Shown here in pieces: positions 19,214 to 27,363 of a stretch of 64,000 nucleotides of DNA. The stretch's first letter is position 1; each line of letters begins with the position of its first letter. The stretch is from Paenibacillus piscarius (lineage in GTDB: Bacteria > Bacillota > Bacilli > Paenibacillales > Paenibacillaceae). Below the pieces are notes generated by a model. It saw only the letters and a list, made by a program, of their open reading frames with translations. It did not search any database and was not told where the DNA came from. The stretch covers positions 124,001 to 188,000 of the forward strand of contig NZ_JAIEUI010000013.1 of assembly GCF_022234545.1 (NCBI RefSeq), written 5' to 3'. A program made the translations under genes and the position numbers.

Positions 19214-19966
19214 TCACTTGCCTGGTGCCGGATTCGGAGTATAGCGGAACTGGTCATAATAGGCGTGGAGCGGGGCGGTTCCGTCATACGGCTCCAGCCA
19301 GGAGTCTACGCCTGTCCCGTTCCAGAGATTCATCATCATGCGGCCCGGTGTCGACGGGAGATTCTCGGTTGCGGTATGAACCGGCTTGCCGTCCACATAC
19401 CAGGTAATGGAGTCCTTCTGCCAGTCGAAGCCGTACCAGTGAAATTCCCGGGAGGCATCGAAGCCGAGGTCAATTACCTGTTCATGCCCGCCTATGCCGT
19501 CAGTGAAGTAGTTCAACTGCAGCTGCCGGGTGTTTTTACCGAGGAATTCGATGTCGATTTCATCCCAAGGCTCCCCTTCGGAAGGTCCGGTATAAGTGAA
19601 GAAGGAGGAGACGATCCCGGGATTCGCCGCCGGCTTCATCCGGATTTCATATTTGCCGTAGCTGTATTTCTCCTGGGTCCGGTATTCCGCACCATCGTAC
19701 ACGCCGGGCGAAGGGCTGGTGAGCGACAGGGTCAGAAGCCCGTCATCGGTAAAAGAGATGTTGTCCGCGCGCCAGGTGCAGTTGAACATATCCCCGTTGG
19801 AATACCCGTCTGTCTTCTTCCAGAATGATTCATTGAACATCTTGAAGTCATCCGTCACGCCTGCTGCGGCGGATTCCGGTGCGGGCATCAAGGCCCAGAT
19901 CCCTATGGCTGCCGCCGACAGAGCCGCTAGGGCTGCTGCCGCTGTGATTATCCTGCTGCGTCTCAA
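19214..19966 (-). CDS. Secreted GH16 beta-glucanase (lichenase type)
   Basis: 250 residues from a TTG start, chosen for the AGGAGG 7 nt upstream. Hydrophobic signal or signal-anchor at about 7-27, then a single GH16 domain. The motif WDEIDIEF gives nucleophile E136 and acid/base E140; this compact form is typical of Bacillus beta-1,3-1,4-glucanases. Very similar over its whole length to the next gene (shared GYSNG-MFNCTWRA, FTYTGPS-G-PWDEIDIEFLGK), so the two arose by tandem duplication, but the N-terminal signal regions differ. It carries site 3 of the shared promoter element, so it should be induced with the importer. Confidence 0.92.
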   Translation of the reverse strand: MRRSRIITAAAALAALSAAAIGIWALMPAPESAAAGVTDDFKMFNESFWKKTDGYSNGDMFNCTWRADNISFTDDGLLTLSLTSPSPGVYDGAEYRTQEKYSYGKYEIRMKPAANPGIVSSFFTYTGPSEGEPWDEIDIEFLGKNTRQLQLNYFTDGIGGHEQVIDLGFDASREFHWYGFDWQKDSITWYVDGKPVHTATENLPSTPGRMMMNLWNGTGVDSWLEPYDGTAPLHAYYDQFRYTPNPAPGK

Positions 19967-20006
19967 AGCTGCTCCTCCTGTAGTCTTGTCTTAATACTTA
20001 CTATAT

Positions 20007-20062
20007 ATCGTACTGAAAGCGGACTGTACCTGCTATACCAATGTGCCGATTGGAATAACAAA
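20007..20062 (-). promoter_or_regulatory. Putative AraC-type activator site and promoter of the 19966 GH16 gene (site 3)
   Basis: Read on the minus strand: TTTGTTAT, then ATTGGTAT with starts 20 bp apart (within 20035-20062), then a -10-like TACGAT (20007-20012) at the fixed 27-bp offset. The -35 position holds TAGCAG. The same layout occurs at 2997, 7671 and 20919-20974. Confidence 0.68.
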
Positions 20063-20093
20063 TTATGAAGGTACGGTCAGCCCTGTGATGGGC

Positions 20094-20135
20094 AAAAAAG
20101 ACCCCGCCCGATGCCGCTTGCTCATCGCCGGGGTC
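20094..20135 (-). terminator. Intrinsic terminator of the second GH16 gene
   Basis: On the minus strand, GACCCCGGCGATG pairs with CATCGGGCGGGGTC with one bulge and is followed by TTTTTT. It lies just after the stop of the 20877 gene, so the two GH16 genes are separate transcripts. Confidence 0.82.
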
Positions 20136-20151
20136 CGTTCCACTTAGGCAA

Positions 20152-20877
20152 TCAGTTGCCGGTAAACTTCAGCCAATCATAATAGGCGTACAGCGGATTC
20201 GCTCCGTTATAGGAACCCAGCCAGGAATCTACGCCGGCGCCGTTCCAGAGGTTCATCATGATTTTGCCGGGGCGGGACGGAATGTTGCTGGTTGCCGTAT
20301 GCTTCAGCACACCATCGACGTACCATTTGATATAGCCCGGCTGCCAGTCGAACGCATAAGTATGATAGCTCTGGGAGGCATCGAAGCCGAGATTGACGAT
20401 TTTCTCATGCCCGCCGACGCCGTTCGTATAATAATTGAATTGGACCTTGGTCGTATCCTTGCCCAGGAATTCGATATCGATCTCATCCCATGGCGTTCCG
20501 TCGGAAGGCCCGGTATAGGTGAAGAAGGAGGAGACGATCCCGGTATTCTTGGCCGGCTTCATACTGACTTCATATTTGCCGTACCCGTACTTGTTCACTG
20601 AACGGTATTCCGCACCGTCAAATTTATTGTTGCTGGGACTGGTCAAGGCCAGACGGAGCTCACCGCCGCCGGTGAAGGAGATATTGTTCGCGCGCCAGGT
20701 ACAGTTGAACATTCCGCCGTTGGAATAGCCGTCCGCTTTTTGCCAGGTGGCTGCGTTGAAGTAAGTCAGGGGTTCATAGAAGACAGTGGCCGCCGACACG
20801 GACGGCGCTCCAGCCAGCGTACCGGCCAGCAATAGCGTCAAGCTCATACCCAATACCTTGGATAACCTTTTTATCAT
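20152..20877 (-). CDS. Secreted GH16 beta-1,3-1,4-glucanase (lichenase)
   Basis: 241 residues starting at the ATG at 20877, which has GAGGAGGG just upstream and is followed by a classical signal peptide (about 1-29, cleavage near SVSAA). The frame is open further upstream, but those codons lie before the ribosome site. GH16 domain with WDEIDIEF: nucleophile E132, acid/base E136. Length and motifs match Bacillus/Paenibacillus lichenases, which cut mixed-linkage beta-glucan. It has its own activator-type promoter (site 4), a cre-like site at the predicted transcription start and its own terminator. Confidence 0.94.
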   Translation of the reverse strand: MIKRLSKVLGMSLTLLLAGTLAGAPSVSAATVFYEPLTYFNAATWQKADGYSNGGMFNCTWRANNISFTGGGELRLALTSPSNNKFDGAEYRSVNKYGYGKYEVSMKPAKNTGIVSSFFTYTGPSDGTPWDEIDIEFLGKDTTKVQFNYYTNGVGGHEKIVNLGFDASQSYHTYAFDWQPGYIKWYVDGVLKHTATSNIPSRPGKIMMNLWNGAGVDSWLGSYNGANPLYAYYDWLKFTGN

Positions 20878-20897
20878 GAACGATTCCCTCCTCATAA

Positions 20898-20911
20898 TGA
20901 AAGCGCTTTTA
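20898..20911 (-). promoter_or_regulatory. cre-like catabolite repression site
   Basis: TGAAAGCGCTTTTA matches the CcpA consensus TGWAANCGNTNWCA at all but one defined position. It lies between the -10 box of site 4 and the ribosome site, on the predicted transcription start, where bound CcpA would block transcription. Confidence 0.7.
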
Positions 20912-20918
20912 CAATATG

Positions 20919-20974
20919 ATTGTAACGAACCTGGTTTGCGGACTCTATACCAATCTGCGAATTGAAATAACAAA
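20919..20974 (-). promoter_or_regulatory. Putative AraC-type activator site and promoter of the 20877 GH16 gene (site 4)
   Basis: Minus strand: TTTGTTAT and ATTGGTAT with starts 20 bp apart (20947-20974), then -10 TACAAT (20919-20924) at the common 27-bp offset. The -35 position holds TAGAGT. The half-sites match site 3, while the sequence between and around them differs. Confidence 0.7.
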
Positions 20975-21070
20975 AATCCAATTTTTTGCAGACAAGAGTA
21001 TTTCACTTCTCTCCCACACATACTAATAGGGCATGACGCCAAAGGGCTGTACACGTTCAGGAGGGGGATT

Positions 21071-22138
21071 ATGGAGGAGTGGTACCGCAGTAAGTGGCTC
21101 CGCTGGATGACCGGCGTGCTGCTCTCGCTGATTATTCTATATTTCGTCTGGCTGCTCCGTCCGATGCTCCATGGCGTATTCGTCTTTCTAAAAGCGATCC
21201 TGGCGCCGTTCCTGGCCGCCATGATTATCTCCTATGTGCTGAATCCCGTCGTCTCCTTGCTCTCCAAGCGGAAAATGCCGCGCAGCGTAGCGGTCCTGCT
21301 GATTTATGCGGTGTTCCTGACCTCACTGGCAGTCATCCTCATTAATCTGATCCCGATGTTCATTGAGCAGCTTGAGGAGCTGAATGAGCATTTGCCCGAG
21401 ATGACCCTGCATGCCCAGGGGCTGATGAAGGGGATGAATTCGAGACTGATTCCGCCCGGGGTGGAGACCGGGATGAACAATTGGTTCTACCAGCTGGAGA
21501 ACCGCCTGGCGGAAGGCATCTCGCACTTTCTGGATAACATCGCCTCGACCATCGGCATCTTATTTAACGCATTCATCGTACCTTTCCTGGTGTTCTATAT
21601 TCTCAAAGACTTCGAGGTGTTTGAACGGATGGTGGTGTCCGTGCTGCCCCGGTCCAGACGCAAGTCTATCGTGACGCTGCTGAAGGATATCGACGAGGCG
21701 CTCGGCAACTATATCCGTGGACAGTTCCTCGTCTGTATTATCATCGGGGTGCTTGCTTATATCGGCTATGCCATCATCAGTATGCCGTATGCGCTGCTGT
21801 TCGCCTGTGTGGTAGCCGTGTTCAATATCGTTCCTTACATGGGTCCGTTCCTGGGCGCGGCTCCGGCCATTATCATGGCTTCGACCCTCTCGTGGCGGCT
21901 GGTCCTGCTGGTGGCGGTGGTCAATACCCTGTGCCAGATGCTGGAGAGCAATGTGATCTCCCCGCAGGTGGTGGGCCGGAAGCTGCATCTGCATCCGCTG
22001 ATGATTATCTTCGCACTGCTGGTCGGCGGGGAGCTGGCGGGAATGATCGGACTGATCCTGGCTGTGCCCTTCTTCGCTGCTGCCAAAGTGGTCATTCAGC
22101 ATATTATAGGATATTATATCCGCAGGAAGCCGGCGTAA
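21071..22138 (+). CDS. AI-2E family transporter / PerM-like membrane protein
   Basis: 355 residues, AGGAGGGGG before the ATG. About seven to eight hydrophobic helices, two near the N-terminus (about 12-32 and 35-58), with conserved family stretches such as LAAMIISYVLNPVV, YIRGQFLVCIIIGVLAYIGY, NIVPYMGPFLGAAPAII and HPLMIIFALLVGGELAGMIG. Members export autoinducer-2 or act as ion antiporters; the substrate of this one is not known. It stands alone between the divergent lichenase and the leuS leader. Confidence 0.9.
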   Translation: MEEWYRSKWLRWMTGVLLSLIILYFVWLLRPMLHGVFVFLKAILAPFLAAMIISYVLNPVVSLLSKRKMPRSVAVLLIYAVFLTSLAVILINLIPMFIEQLEELNEHLPEMTLHAQGLMKGMNSRLIPPGVETGMNNWFYQLENRLAEGISHFLDNIASTIGILFNAFIVPFLVFYILKDFEVFERMVVSVLPRSRRKSIVTLLKDIDEALGNYIRGQFLVCIIIGVLAYIGYAIISMPYALLFACVVAVFNIVPYMGPFLGAAPAIIMASTLSWRLVLLVAVVNTLCQMLESNVISPQVVGRKLHLHPLMIIFALLVGGELAGMIGLILAVPFFAAAKVVIQHIIGYYIRRKPA

Positions 22139-22160
22139 GGGCGTGTTGTCCGCTAAACCA

Positions 22161-22190
22161 TTGACGATGCATGTATCTTTTGGGTATAAT
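22161..22190 (+). promoter_or_regulatory. Promoter of the leuS leader
   Basis: TTGACG (22161-22166), an 18-bp spacer, TATAAT (22185-22190). It lies directly upstream of the T-box leader. Confidence 0.75.
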
Positions 22191-22196
22191 GTGGTG

Positions 22197-22512
22197 AATA
22201 TTACGAGTACACAGCCTTTCATAGCAGTGCGATGAAGAGGAGTATTAATTCGTGAGACCGTTATTGCAGAGAGCCGGCACTCAGGTGCGAGCCGGTTAAC
22301 GGGCCGCAGTGAACTCACCTCCGAGTAACGGCGCAAGCCGCAGGCTCTCCCATTAAGCGGAGACCCGCGTGTGAACCGTCGTCGGCTCACCCCCGATAGA
22401 GGGTGTCAAAGTGAGTGCCGGACAAAGAATGTCCGCGCTAACTAGGGTGGTACCACGGGAATTCATACCTCTCGTCCCTAGCGATTATACGCTAGGGATG
22501 GGAGGTTTTTTT
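22197..22512 (+). ncRNA. T-box leader riboswitch (leucine) upstream of leuS
   Basis: The invariant T-box sequence AGGGTGGTACCACGG is at 22444-22458, followed by a terminator that can refold with it. The upstream part has several stems, including GAGCCGGC...GCGAGCCGG. GAACTCACC at 22311-22319 could be the specifier loop with CTC (Leu) at 22314-22316; this assignment rests on motif and on leuS downstream. Uncharged tRNA-Leu would stabilise the antiterminator and let transcription reach leuS. Confidence 0.88.
22467..22512 (+). terminator. Regulated terminator of the T-box leader
   Basis: Nested stem: ACCTC...GAGGT outside and TCCCTAGCG/CGCTAGGGA inside around ATTATA, then seven T. It forms when tRNA-Leu is charged. 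Confidence 0.85.
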
Positions 22513-23007
22513 GCGGAACGGCCAGCGAAGCGGCAAGGCCGGGTCGGGGCTTCGGCAGACCGGCGGCCGGAAGCGAGCGGTTCCACTGCCCAGCGAATCA
22601 TGGGCGGTGCTTGGACTTTGCTGTTCCGGCGGAGGAACAGATGGTGTTTACCCAAGTTACAGAGAACGGAACGGAAAGAAATTTTGGAGCTGGATTGAAC
22701 AAAAAGTTTAGTTAAAGGAAAAGTGGCGGAGGGGAATTTTGGAACTGGAGGAGCGGTAGCGTCCGCCTTTGTATGCGGATTTCAACCGCAAACAGCGTTT
22801 AAATCAAGAAATCTGCAGACAACAGCGGCCGGAGGTCCAAAACTTCTCTGGAGTCACGCCTATCCTAAAACATAATGCTCATTAGTTCAATTTATCTAAC
22901 AGCGGGCGGAAGCCCAAAACTTTCTTGCAGTGGAGACGAATCTCTTAACTTTTTTATGACAGCAGCAGTATCACCTATTACAGCAACACTCCAAGGAGGA
23001 GCACAAG
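22513..23007. other. Gene-free stretch between T-box terminator and leuS
   Basis: 495 bp with no convincing gene. It contains a palindromic repeat (22724-22866) that has a second copy near 37,900. No clear second promoter for leuS was seen, so leuS probably depends on read-through of the T-box. Confidence 0.6.
22724..22866. repeat. Dispersed long-palindrome repeat, copy A
   Basis: About 143 bp, related over its length to 37895-38040. Both share stretches such as GGAGGGGAATTTTGGAACTG, GCGTCCGCCTTTGTAT and CAACAGCGGCCGGA. The two halves of each copy are imperfect inverted repeats (TTGTATGCGGATTT against AAATCTGCAGACAA). One arm position is changed on both sides between the copies (G-C here, A-T in copy B), which suggests a folded RNA or DNA form is kept. 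Confidence 0.75.
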
Positions 23008-25437
23008 ATGAGCGACAATATTGGCTACCGCGCCCAGACCATCGAGCCGAAATGGCAGAAATTCTGGGACGAGAACAAGACCTTCAAGACCAGTGAGGAC
23101 CCGGGCAAGCCGAAGTTCTACGCCCTGGATATGTTCCCGTATCCTTCCGGCGCAGGACTGCACGTAGGCCACCCGGAAGGCTATACCGCCACCGACATCG
23201 TGTCCCGCTTCAAGCGGATGCGCGGCTACAACGTGCTGCACCCGATGGGCTGGGATGCCTTCGGACTTCCGGCTGAGCAATATGCGATGGATACCGGACA
23301 GCATCCGCGTGACATTACCTTCAAGAATATTGACAACTTCCGCCGCCAGATCAAGTCGCTGGGCTTCTCCTACGACTGGGACCGCGAGATCAGCACGACC
23401 GACCCGGAATACTACAAGTGGACGCAGTGGATCTTCATCCAGCTGTATAACCGCGGGCTCGCATATGTAGCCGAAGTATCGGTGAACTGGTGCGAAGCGC
23501 TTGGCACTGTCCTGGCGAACGAAGAAGTCATCGACGGCAAAAGTGAGCGCGGCGGCCATCCCGTCGTCCGCAGACCGATGCGCCAGTGGATTCTGAAGAT
23601 TACCGAATACGCTGACCGTCTCCTGGAGGATCTGGACGAACTGGACTGGGAAGAGAGCATCAAGGATATGCAGCGCAACTGGATCGGCAAATCGACCGGT
23701 GCGGAGGTGACCTTTGCGATTGAAGGGCATGAGGCTGTGCTTGAAGTATTCACTACCCGTCCCGATACCCTGTTCGGAGCAAGCTATTGCGTACTCGCGC
23801 CGGAGCATAAGCTGGTGGATGCTATTACGACGGCGGAGCAGAAGGCAGCCGTTGCCGACTACCGCGACAAGGCTTCCCGCAAGAGTGATCTGGAGCGTAC
23901 GGATCTGGCTAAGGAGAAAAGCGGTGTATTCACCGGCGCGTATGCGATTAATCCGGTGAACGGCGCACAGGTGCCCATCTGGATTGCCGACTACGTGCTG
24001 GCCGGCTACGGAACCGGAGCGATTATGGCCGTTCCGGGCCATGACGCCCGTGACTGGGAGTTCGCCAAGCAGTTCGGCCTGAACATCATCGAAGTGGTGC
24101 AGGGCGGCAACCTGGACGAAGAAGCATACTCCGGCGACGGCCCGCATGTTAACTCCGGCTTCCTGGACGGCCTGCATAATGCCGATGCGATTGCCAAGAT
24201 GATCGCCTGGCTGGAAGAGAAGGGCAGCGGCAAAGGAAAGGTTACCTACCGCCTGCGCGACTGGCTGTTCAGCCGCCAGCGGTACTGGGGAGAGCCGATT
24301 CCGATTCTGCATCTGGAAGACGGTACAATGAAGACCGTTCCTGTAGATCAGCTGCCGCTGATGCTGCCGGATGTCGACGCGATCAAGCCTTCAGGCACGG
24401 GTGAATCCCCGCTGGCGAACGTAACGGAATGGGTGGAGACCGTTGATCCTGAGACCGGCATGAAGGCCCGCCGTGAGACCAACACTATGCCGCAATGGGC
24501 CGGAAGCTGCTGGTACTACCTGCGGTATATCGATCCGCACAACGACAAGGAGCTGTGCTCCCCGGAGAAGCAGAAGCAGTGGCTGCCGGTAGACCTGTAT
24601 ATCGGCGGAGCCGAGCATGCAGTGCTTCACCTGCTGTATGCCCGCTTCTGGCACAAGGTGCTCTATGATATCGGCGTAGTGGATACCAAGGAGCCGTTCC
24701 ACAAGTTGGTGAACCAGGGGATGATCCTGGGCAACAACAACGAGAAGATGAGCAAATCGCGCGGTAATGTCATCAACCCGGATGAGATTGTGGAGGCCTA
24801 CGGCGCAGATACACTTCGCGTCTATGAGATGTTCATGGGTCCGCTGGAAGCGACCAAGCCTTGGAACGAGAAGGGTGTCGAAGGCATCCACCGCTTCCTC
24901 TCCCGCGTCTGGCGCCTGTTCGTGAACGAAGACGGCAGCCTCAGCGCGAAGATTACAGAGGGCGGCGGCACGGATGAATTCAAACGCACCTGGCACAAGA
25001 CGCTGAAGAAGGTCACTGAGGACTTCGAGCATCTGCGGTTCAATACGGCGATCAGCCAGCTGATGATTTTCATCAACGATGCCTATAAGCAGGAGAGCTT
25101 GTCCAAGGAGGCGGCTGAGCAGTTCGTGCAGATGCTGTCCCCGCTGGCTCCGCATATTGCTGAAGAGCTGTGGGAGCTGCTGGGTCATGAAGGAAGCATC
25201 AGCTATGTGGCCTGGCCGGCCTATGATGAAGCCTGGACTGTAGACGCAGAAGTTGAGATCGTCGTGCAGGTCAACGGTAAAATCGTCCAGCGCGCACTCA
25301 TTCCGCAGGATATGGCTCAGCAGGAGATGCAGGACCACGCCCTGGCTCTGCCGAATGTGAAGGCGGCTGTCGAAGGCAAAACCGTACGCAAAATCATTGC
25401 CGTTCCCGGCAAGCTGGTAAATATCGTAGTGGGTTAA
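23008..25437 (+). CDS. leuS: Leucyl-tRNA synthetase
   Basis: 809 residues, AGGAGG before the ATG. Class I synthetase charging tRNA-Leu with leucine. HIGH-type motif within YPSGAGLHVGHPEGY, editing (CP1) domain around residues 220-410 with the TTRPDT motif, and KMSKSRGN near 581-588 for ATP activation, then the anticodon-binding C-terminal part. Length is standard for Bacillales. Expression is set by the leucine T-box leader about 500 bp upstream, and a terminator follows. Confidence 0.98.
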   Translation: MSDNIGYRAQTIEPKWQKFWDENKTFKTSEDPGKPKFYALDMFPYPSGAGLHVGHPEGYTATDIVSRFKRMRGYNVLHPMGWDAFGLPAEQYAMDTGQHPRDITFKNIDNFRRQIKSLGFSYDWDREISTTDPEYYKWTQWIFIQLYNRGLAYVAEVSVNWCEALGTVLANEEVIDGKSERGGHPVVRRPMRQWILKITEYADRLLEDLDELDWEESIKDMQRNWIGKSTGAEVTFAIEGHEAVLEVFTTRPDTLFGASYCVLAPEHKLVDAITTAEQKAAVADYRDKASRKSDLERTDLAKEKSGVFTGAYAINPVNGAQVPIWIADYVLAGYGTGAIMAVPGHDARDWEFAKQFGLNIIEVVQGGNLDEEAYSGDGPHVNSGFLDGLHNADAIAKMIAWLEEKGSGKGKVTYRLRDWLFSRQRYWGEPIPILHLEDGTMKTVPVDQLPLMLPDVDAIKPSGTGESPLANVTEWVETVDPETGMKARRETNTMPQWAGSCWYYLRYIDPHNDKELCSPEKQKQWLPVDLYIGGAEHAVLHLLYARFWHKVLYDIGVVDTKEPFHKLVNQGMILGNNNEKMSKSRGNVINPDEIVEAYGADTLRVYEMFMGPLEATKPWNEKGVEGIHRFLSRVWRLFVNEDGSLSAKITEGGGTDEFKRTWHKTLKKVTEDFEHLRFNTAISQLMIFINDAYKQESLSKEAAEQFVQMLSPLAPHIAEELWELLGHEGSISYVAWPAYDEAWTVDAEVEIVVQVNGKIVQRALIPQDMAQQEMQDHALALPNVKAAVEGKTVRKIIAVPGKLVNIVVG

Positions 25438-25454
25438 GCGAAGAACGCAATTCT

Positions 25455-25492
25455 GCCCGCAGCAACGGAGGTATCCGTGCTGCGGGCTTTGT
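25455..25492 (+). terminator. Terminator after leuS
   Basis: GCCCGCAGCA pairs with TGCTGCGGGC (10 bp), followed by TTTGTTGGTTT. It separates leuS from convergent comER. Confidence 0.78.
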
Positions 25493-25554
25493 TGGTTTCT
25501 GGGAATCTAAGCCGCTGGTTGCCGGGATGGGGTGCGGACAATAGATGCGCTTCT

Positions 25555-26406
25555 CTAGCGGTCGGTGCGGCTCTGGGCGATGCTGCCCAGCCCGAACAGC
25601 TCGTCGAGCTTCTCCACATCTTCATCGTATTTGTCATGCGTGGTGGTAATCAGCCGTTCAAACACCCCTTCAAGACTATTCTGCAGATGGTTCAGCGCCT
25701 GGGCAGTAATGCCACCGCGTACGGCTACCCGTTCCTGCAGTGCCTGCGGGGTGAACGAGCCTTCGGTCAGCAGCTTGCCTGTGCCCAGCAGCATCTCCCC
25801 GGCGAGGCGGGTGACCAGCGCTTCGTCGATGCCGGTTGCTGCGACCGCCGCTTCAATCCACCGTTCCAGGAAGTAACTGAGAAACGCCGGACCGCAGCTG
25901 GAGAAATCCGAGGCTATCCGCGTATCCCGTTCAGGAATTTCTGCGGGTACGCCAATATAGGAGAACAACTCAAGCAGCATCAGCCTGTCTTGCTTATTGA
26001 ACCGGCTTCCGAAGATGCACAGTGAAGTTCCGCTTCTGACGGAATGGGTGATGCTGGGGATGATTTTGGCGATCTTGGAGGGCAGGGCGGATTCCAGATG
26101 GTAGAGCTGAACAGGACTGGTAATGGAGACGACAATCTGCTCGCTGCGCAGATAAGGGGCAATTTCGTCCGTTACCCGCTTGAACTGCAAAGGCTTGACG
26201 CACAGGAACACAAGGTCGCTCTCTGAGGCGGCTTCGATGTTGCCGGAGCATATCGTAATTCCGGGATGAAGCTTCTTCAGCTCCATCAGCCTGCCGGGGC
26301 TGCGGTTGCTGGCCATCACATCACATGGCTCAAGAGCTCCCGACCGGAGGAAGGTGTCGATCAGCAGACCACCCATGCTGCCTGTTCCGATAAATCCCAC
26401 TTTCAT
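25555..26406 (-). CDS. comER: ComER, pyrroline-5-carboxylate-reductase-like late competence protein
   Basis: 283 residues from the ATG at 26406, which has AAGGAGG upstream. N-terminal Rossmann motif GFIGTGSMGG binds NAD(P); the fold is that of ProC (MKVGFIGTGSMG, VSITSPV, FSSCGPAFLSYFLE). Assigned to ComER because it is divergent from comEA, exactly as in Bacillus subtilis. In that family it is dispensable for transformation and has been linked to sporulation/biofilm control in some species. A housekeeping proC function cannot be excluded from sequence. Confidence 0.85.
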   Translation of the reverse strand: MKVGFIGTGSMGGLLIDTFLRSGALEPCDVMASNRSPGRLMELKKLHPGITICSGNIEAASESDLVFLCVKPLQFKRVTDEIAPYLRSEQIVVSITSPVQLYHLESALPSKIAKIIPSITHSVRSGTSLCIFGSRFNKQDRLMLLELFSYIGVPAEIPERDTRIASDFSSCGPAFLSYFLERWIEAAVAATGIDEALVTRLAGEMLLGTGKLLTEGSFTPQALQERVAVRGGITAQALNHLQNSLEGVFERLITTTHDKYDEDVEKLDELFGLGSIAQSRTDR

Positions 26407-26548
26407 CCTGTAGCTACCTCCTTTCTTATGGTGCTGCTGGCTTACAGGAATACTCTTCGTTATATGTATGCAGAGCAGACTTGGACACATGACATGTATT
26501 CATCACAGTTTTGAATAAAATTCCAGTTTATTGAGGGAGGACAACCTG

Positions 26549-27334
26549 ATGGATAAAAGAATGATTGTCTGCGCCATCACCGCAGCTCTGCTGGGCGGCG
26601 GTCTGGTATGGGCCGCTGACCACCGCGCGGACGGCGACATCGCCGGATGGAAGACACTGAACGCCGGAATGGCGCAGGCGCTGGGAGTGGCGGCTGACGG
26701 GGAGGCTGGAGGGGATGATGGCGGAAGTGCGGCGGAGGGGAAAGCAGGTGGTAGTGAGGTAGCTGGTGGCGGTGCGGTAGGGAGTGGTGCGGCTGGCGGT
26801 GCGTTCATCGGTGGCGGAACAGCGGGGGATGGGGTGGCTGGAGGGAATGTGACTGGTGGGACGGCAGTTGGTGCAGGCGCTGGTGGGAGTGTGTCGGGTG
26901 GCAATACAGCGGAGAATGCAGGTACTGGGGGGGATGATGCAGGTGTAGCGGGGAATGGAAGTGTTGGTGGTGCGCTCACCGGTGGTGGTACAGCAGGTAC
27001 TGGAGCGGTGAGTGCAGGAGTAACTGGTGCGGCGGACTCTGGAGGGGCCGGAGTAGCGGCAGGAGGCGGCGCTGCAAGTGGAGTGGCTGCTGCACCAGTG
27101 GAAGCCGGAACTACTGGCAGTGCAGCTCCCGCCGCGCCTGACGGCCGGATCAATGTGAACACCGCCGATGCCAAGGTCCTGATGGACCTGCCGGGCATCG
27201 GAGAGAAGAAAGCGCAGGCGATTATCGACTACCGCAGCAGCAAGGGAGCGTTCCGCAGCGTGAAGGAGCTGGGCAAGGTGAAGGGCATCGGCCCCAAGCT
27301 GCTGGAGAAGCTGAAGCCGCTGGTGGCTTTTTAA
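26549..27334 (+). CDS. comEA: ComEA, DNA-uptake receptor with an unusual Gly/Ala linker
   Basis: 261 residues from the ATG at 26549 (GGGAGG 8 nt upstream; a TTG 18 bp earlier lies before that ribosome site). N-terminal membrane anchor about 5-22. Residues about 50-195 are a low-complexity Gly/Ala/Ser/Thr stretch. The last 62 residues form a double helix-hairpin-helix DNA-binding domain (INVNTADAKVLMDLPGIGEKKAQAI, LGKVKGIGPKLLEKLKPL). ComEA binds double-stranded DNA outside the membrane and passes it to ComEC. Bacillus ComEA normally has an SLBB oligomerisation domain between anchor and HhH; none is recognisable here. First gene of comEA-comEB-comEC. Confidence 0.9.
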   Translation: MDKRMIVCAITAALLGGGLVWAADHRADGDIAGWKTLNAGMAQALGVAADGEAGGDDGGSAAEGKAGGSEVAGGGAVGSGAAGGAFIGGGTAGDGVAGGNVTGGTAVGAGAGGSVSGGNTAENAGTGGDDAGVAGNGSVGGALTGGGTAGTGAVSAGVTGAADSGGAGVAAGGGAASGVAAAPVEAGTTGSAAPAAPDGRINVNTADAKVLMDLPGIGEKKAQAIIDYRSSKGAFRSVKELGKVKGIGPKLLEKLKPLVAF

Positions 27335-27363
27335 GGCTGCGTCGTACCCTCGGATCTGCTGTA

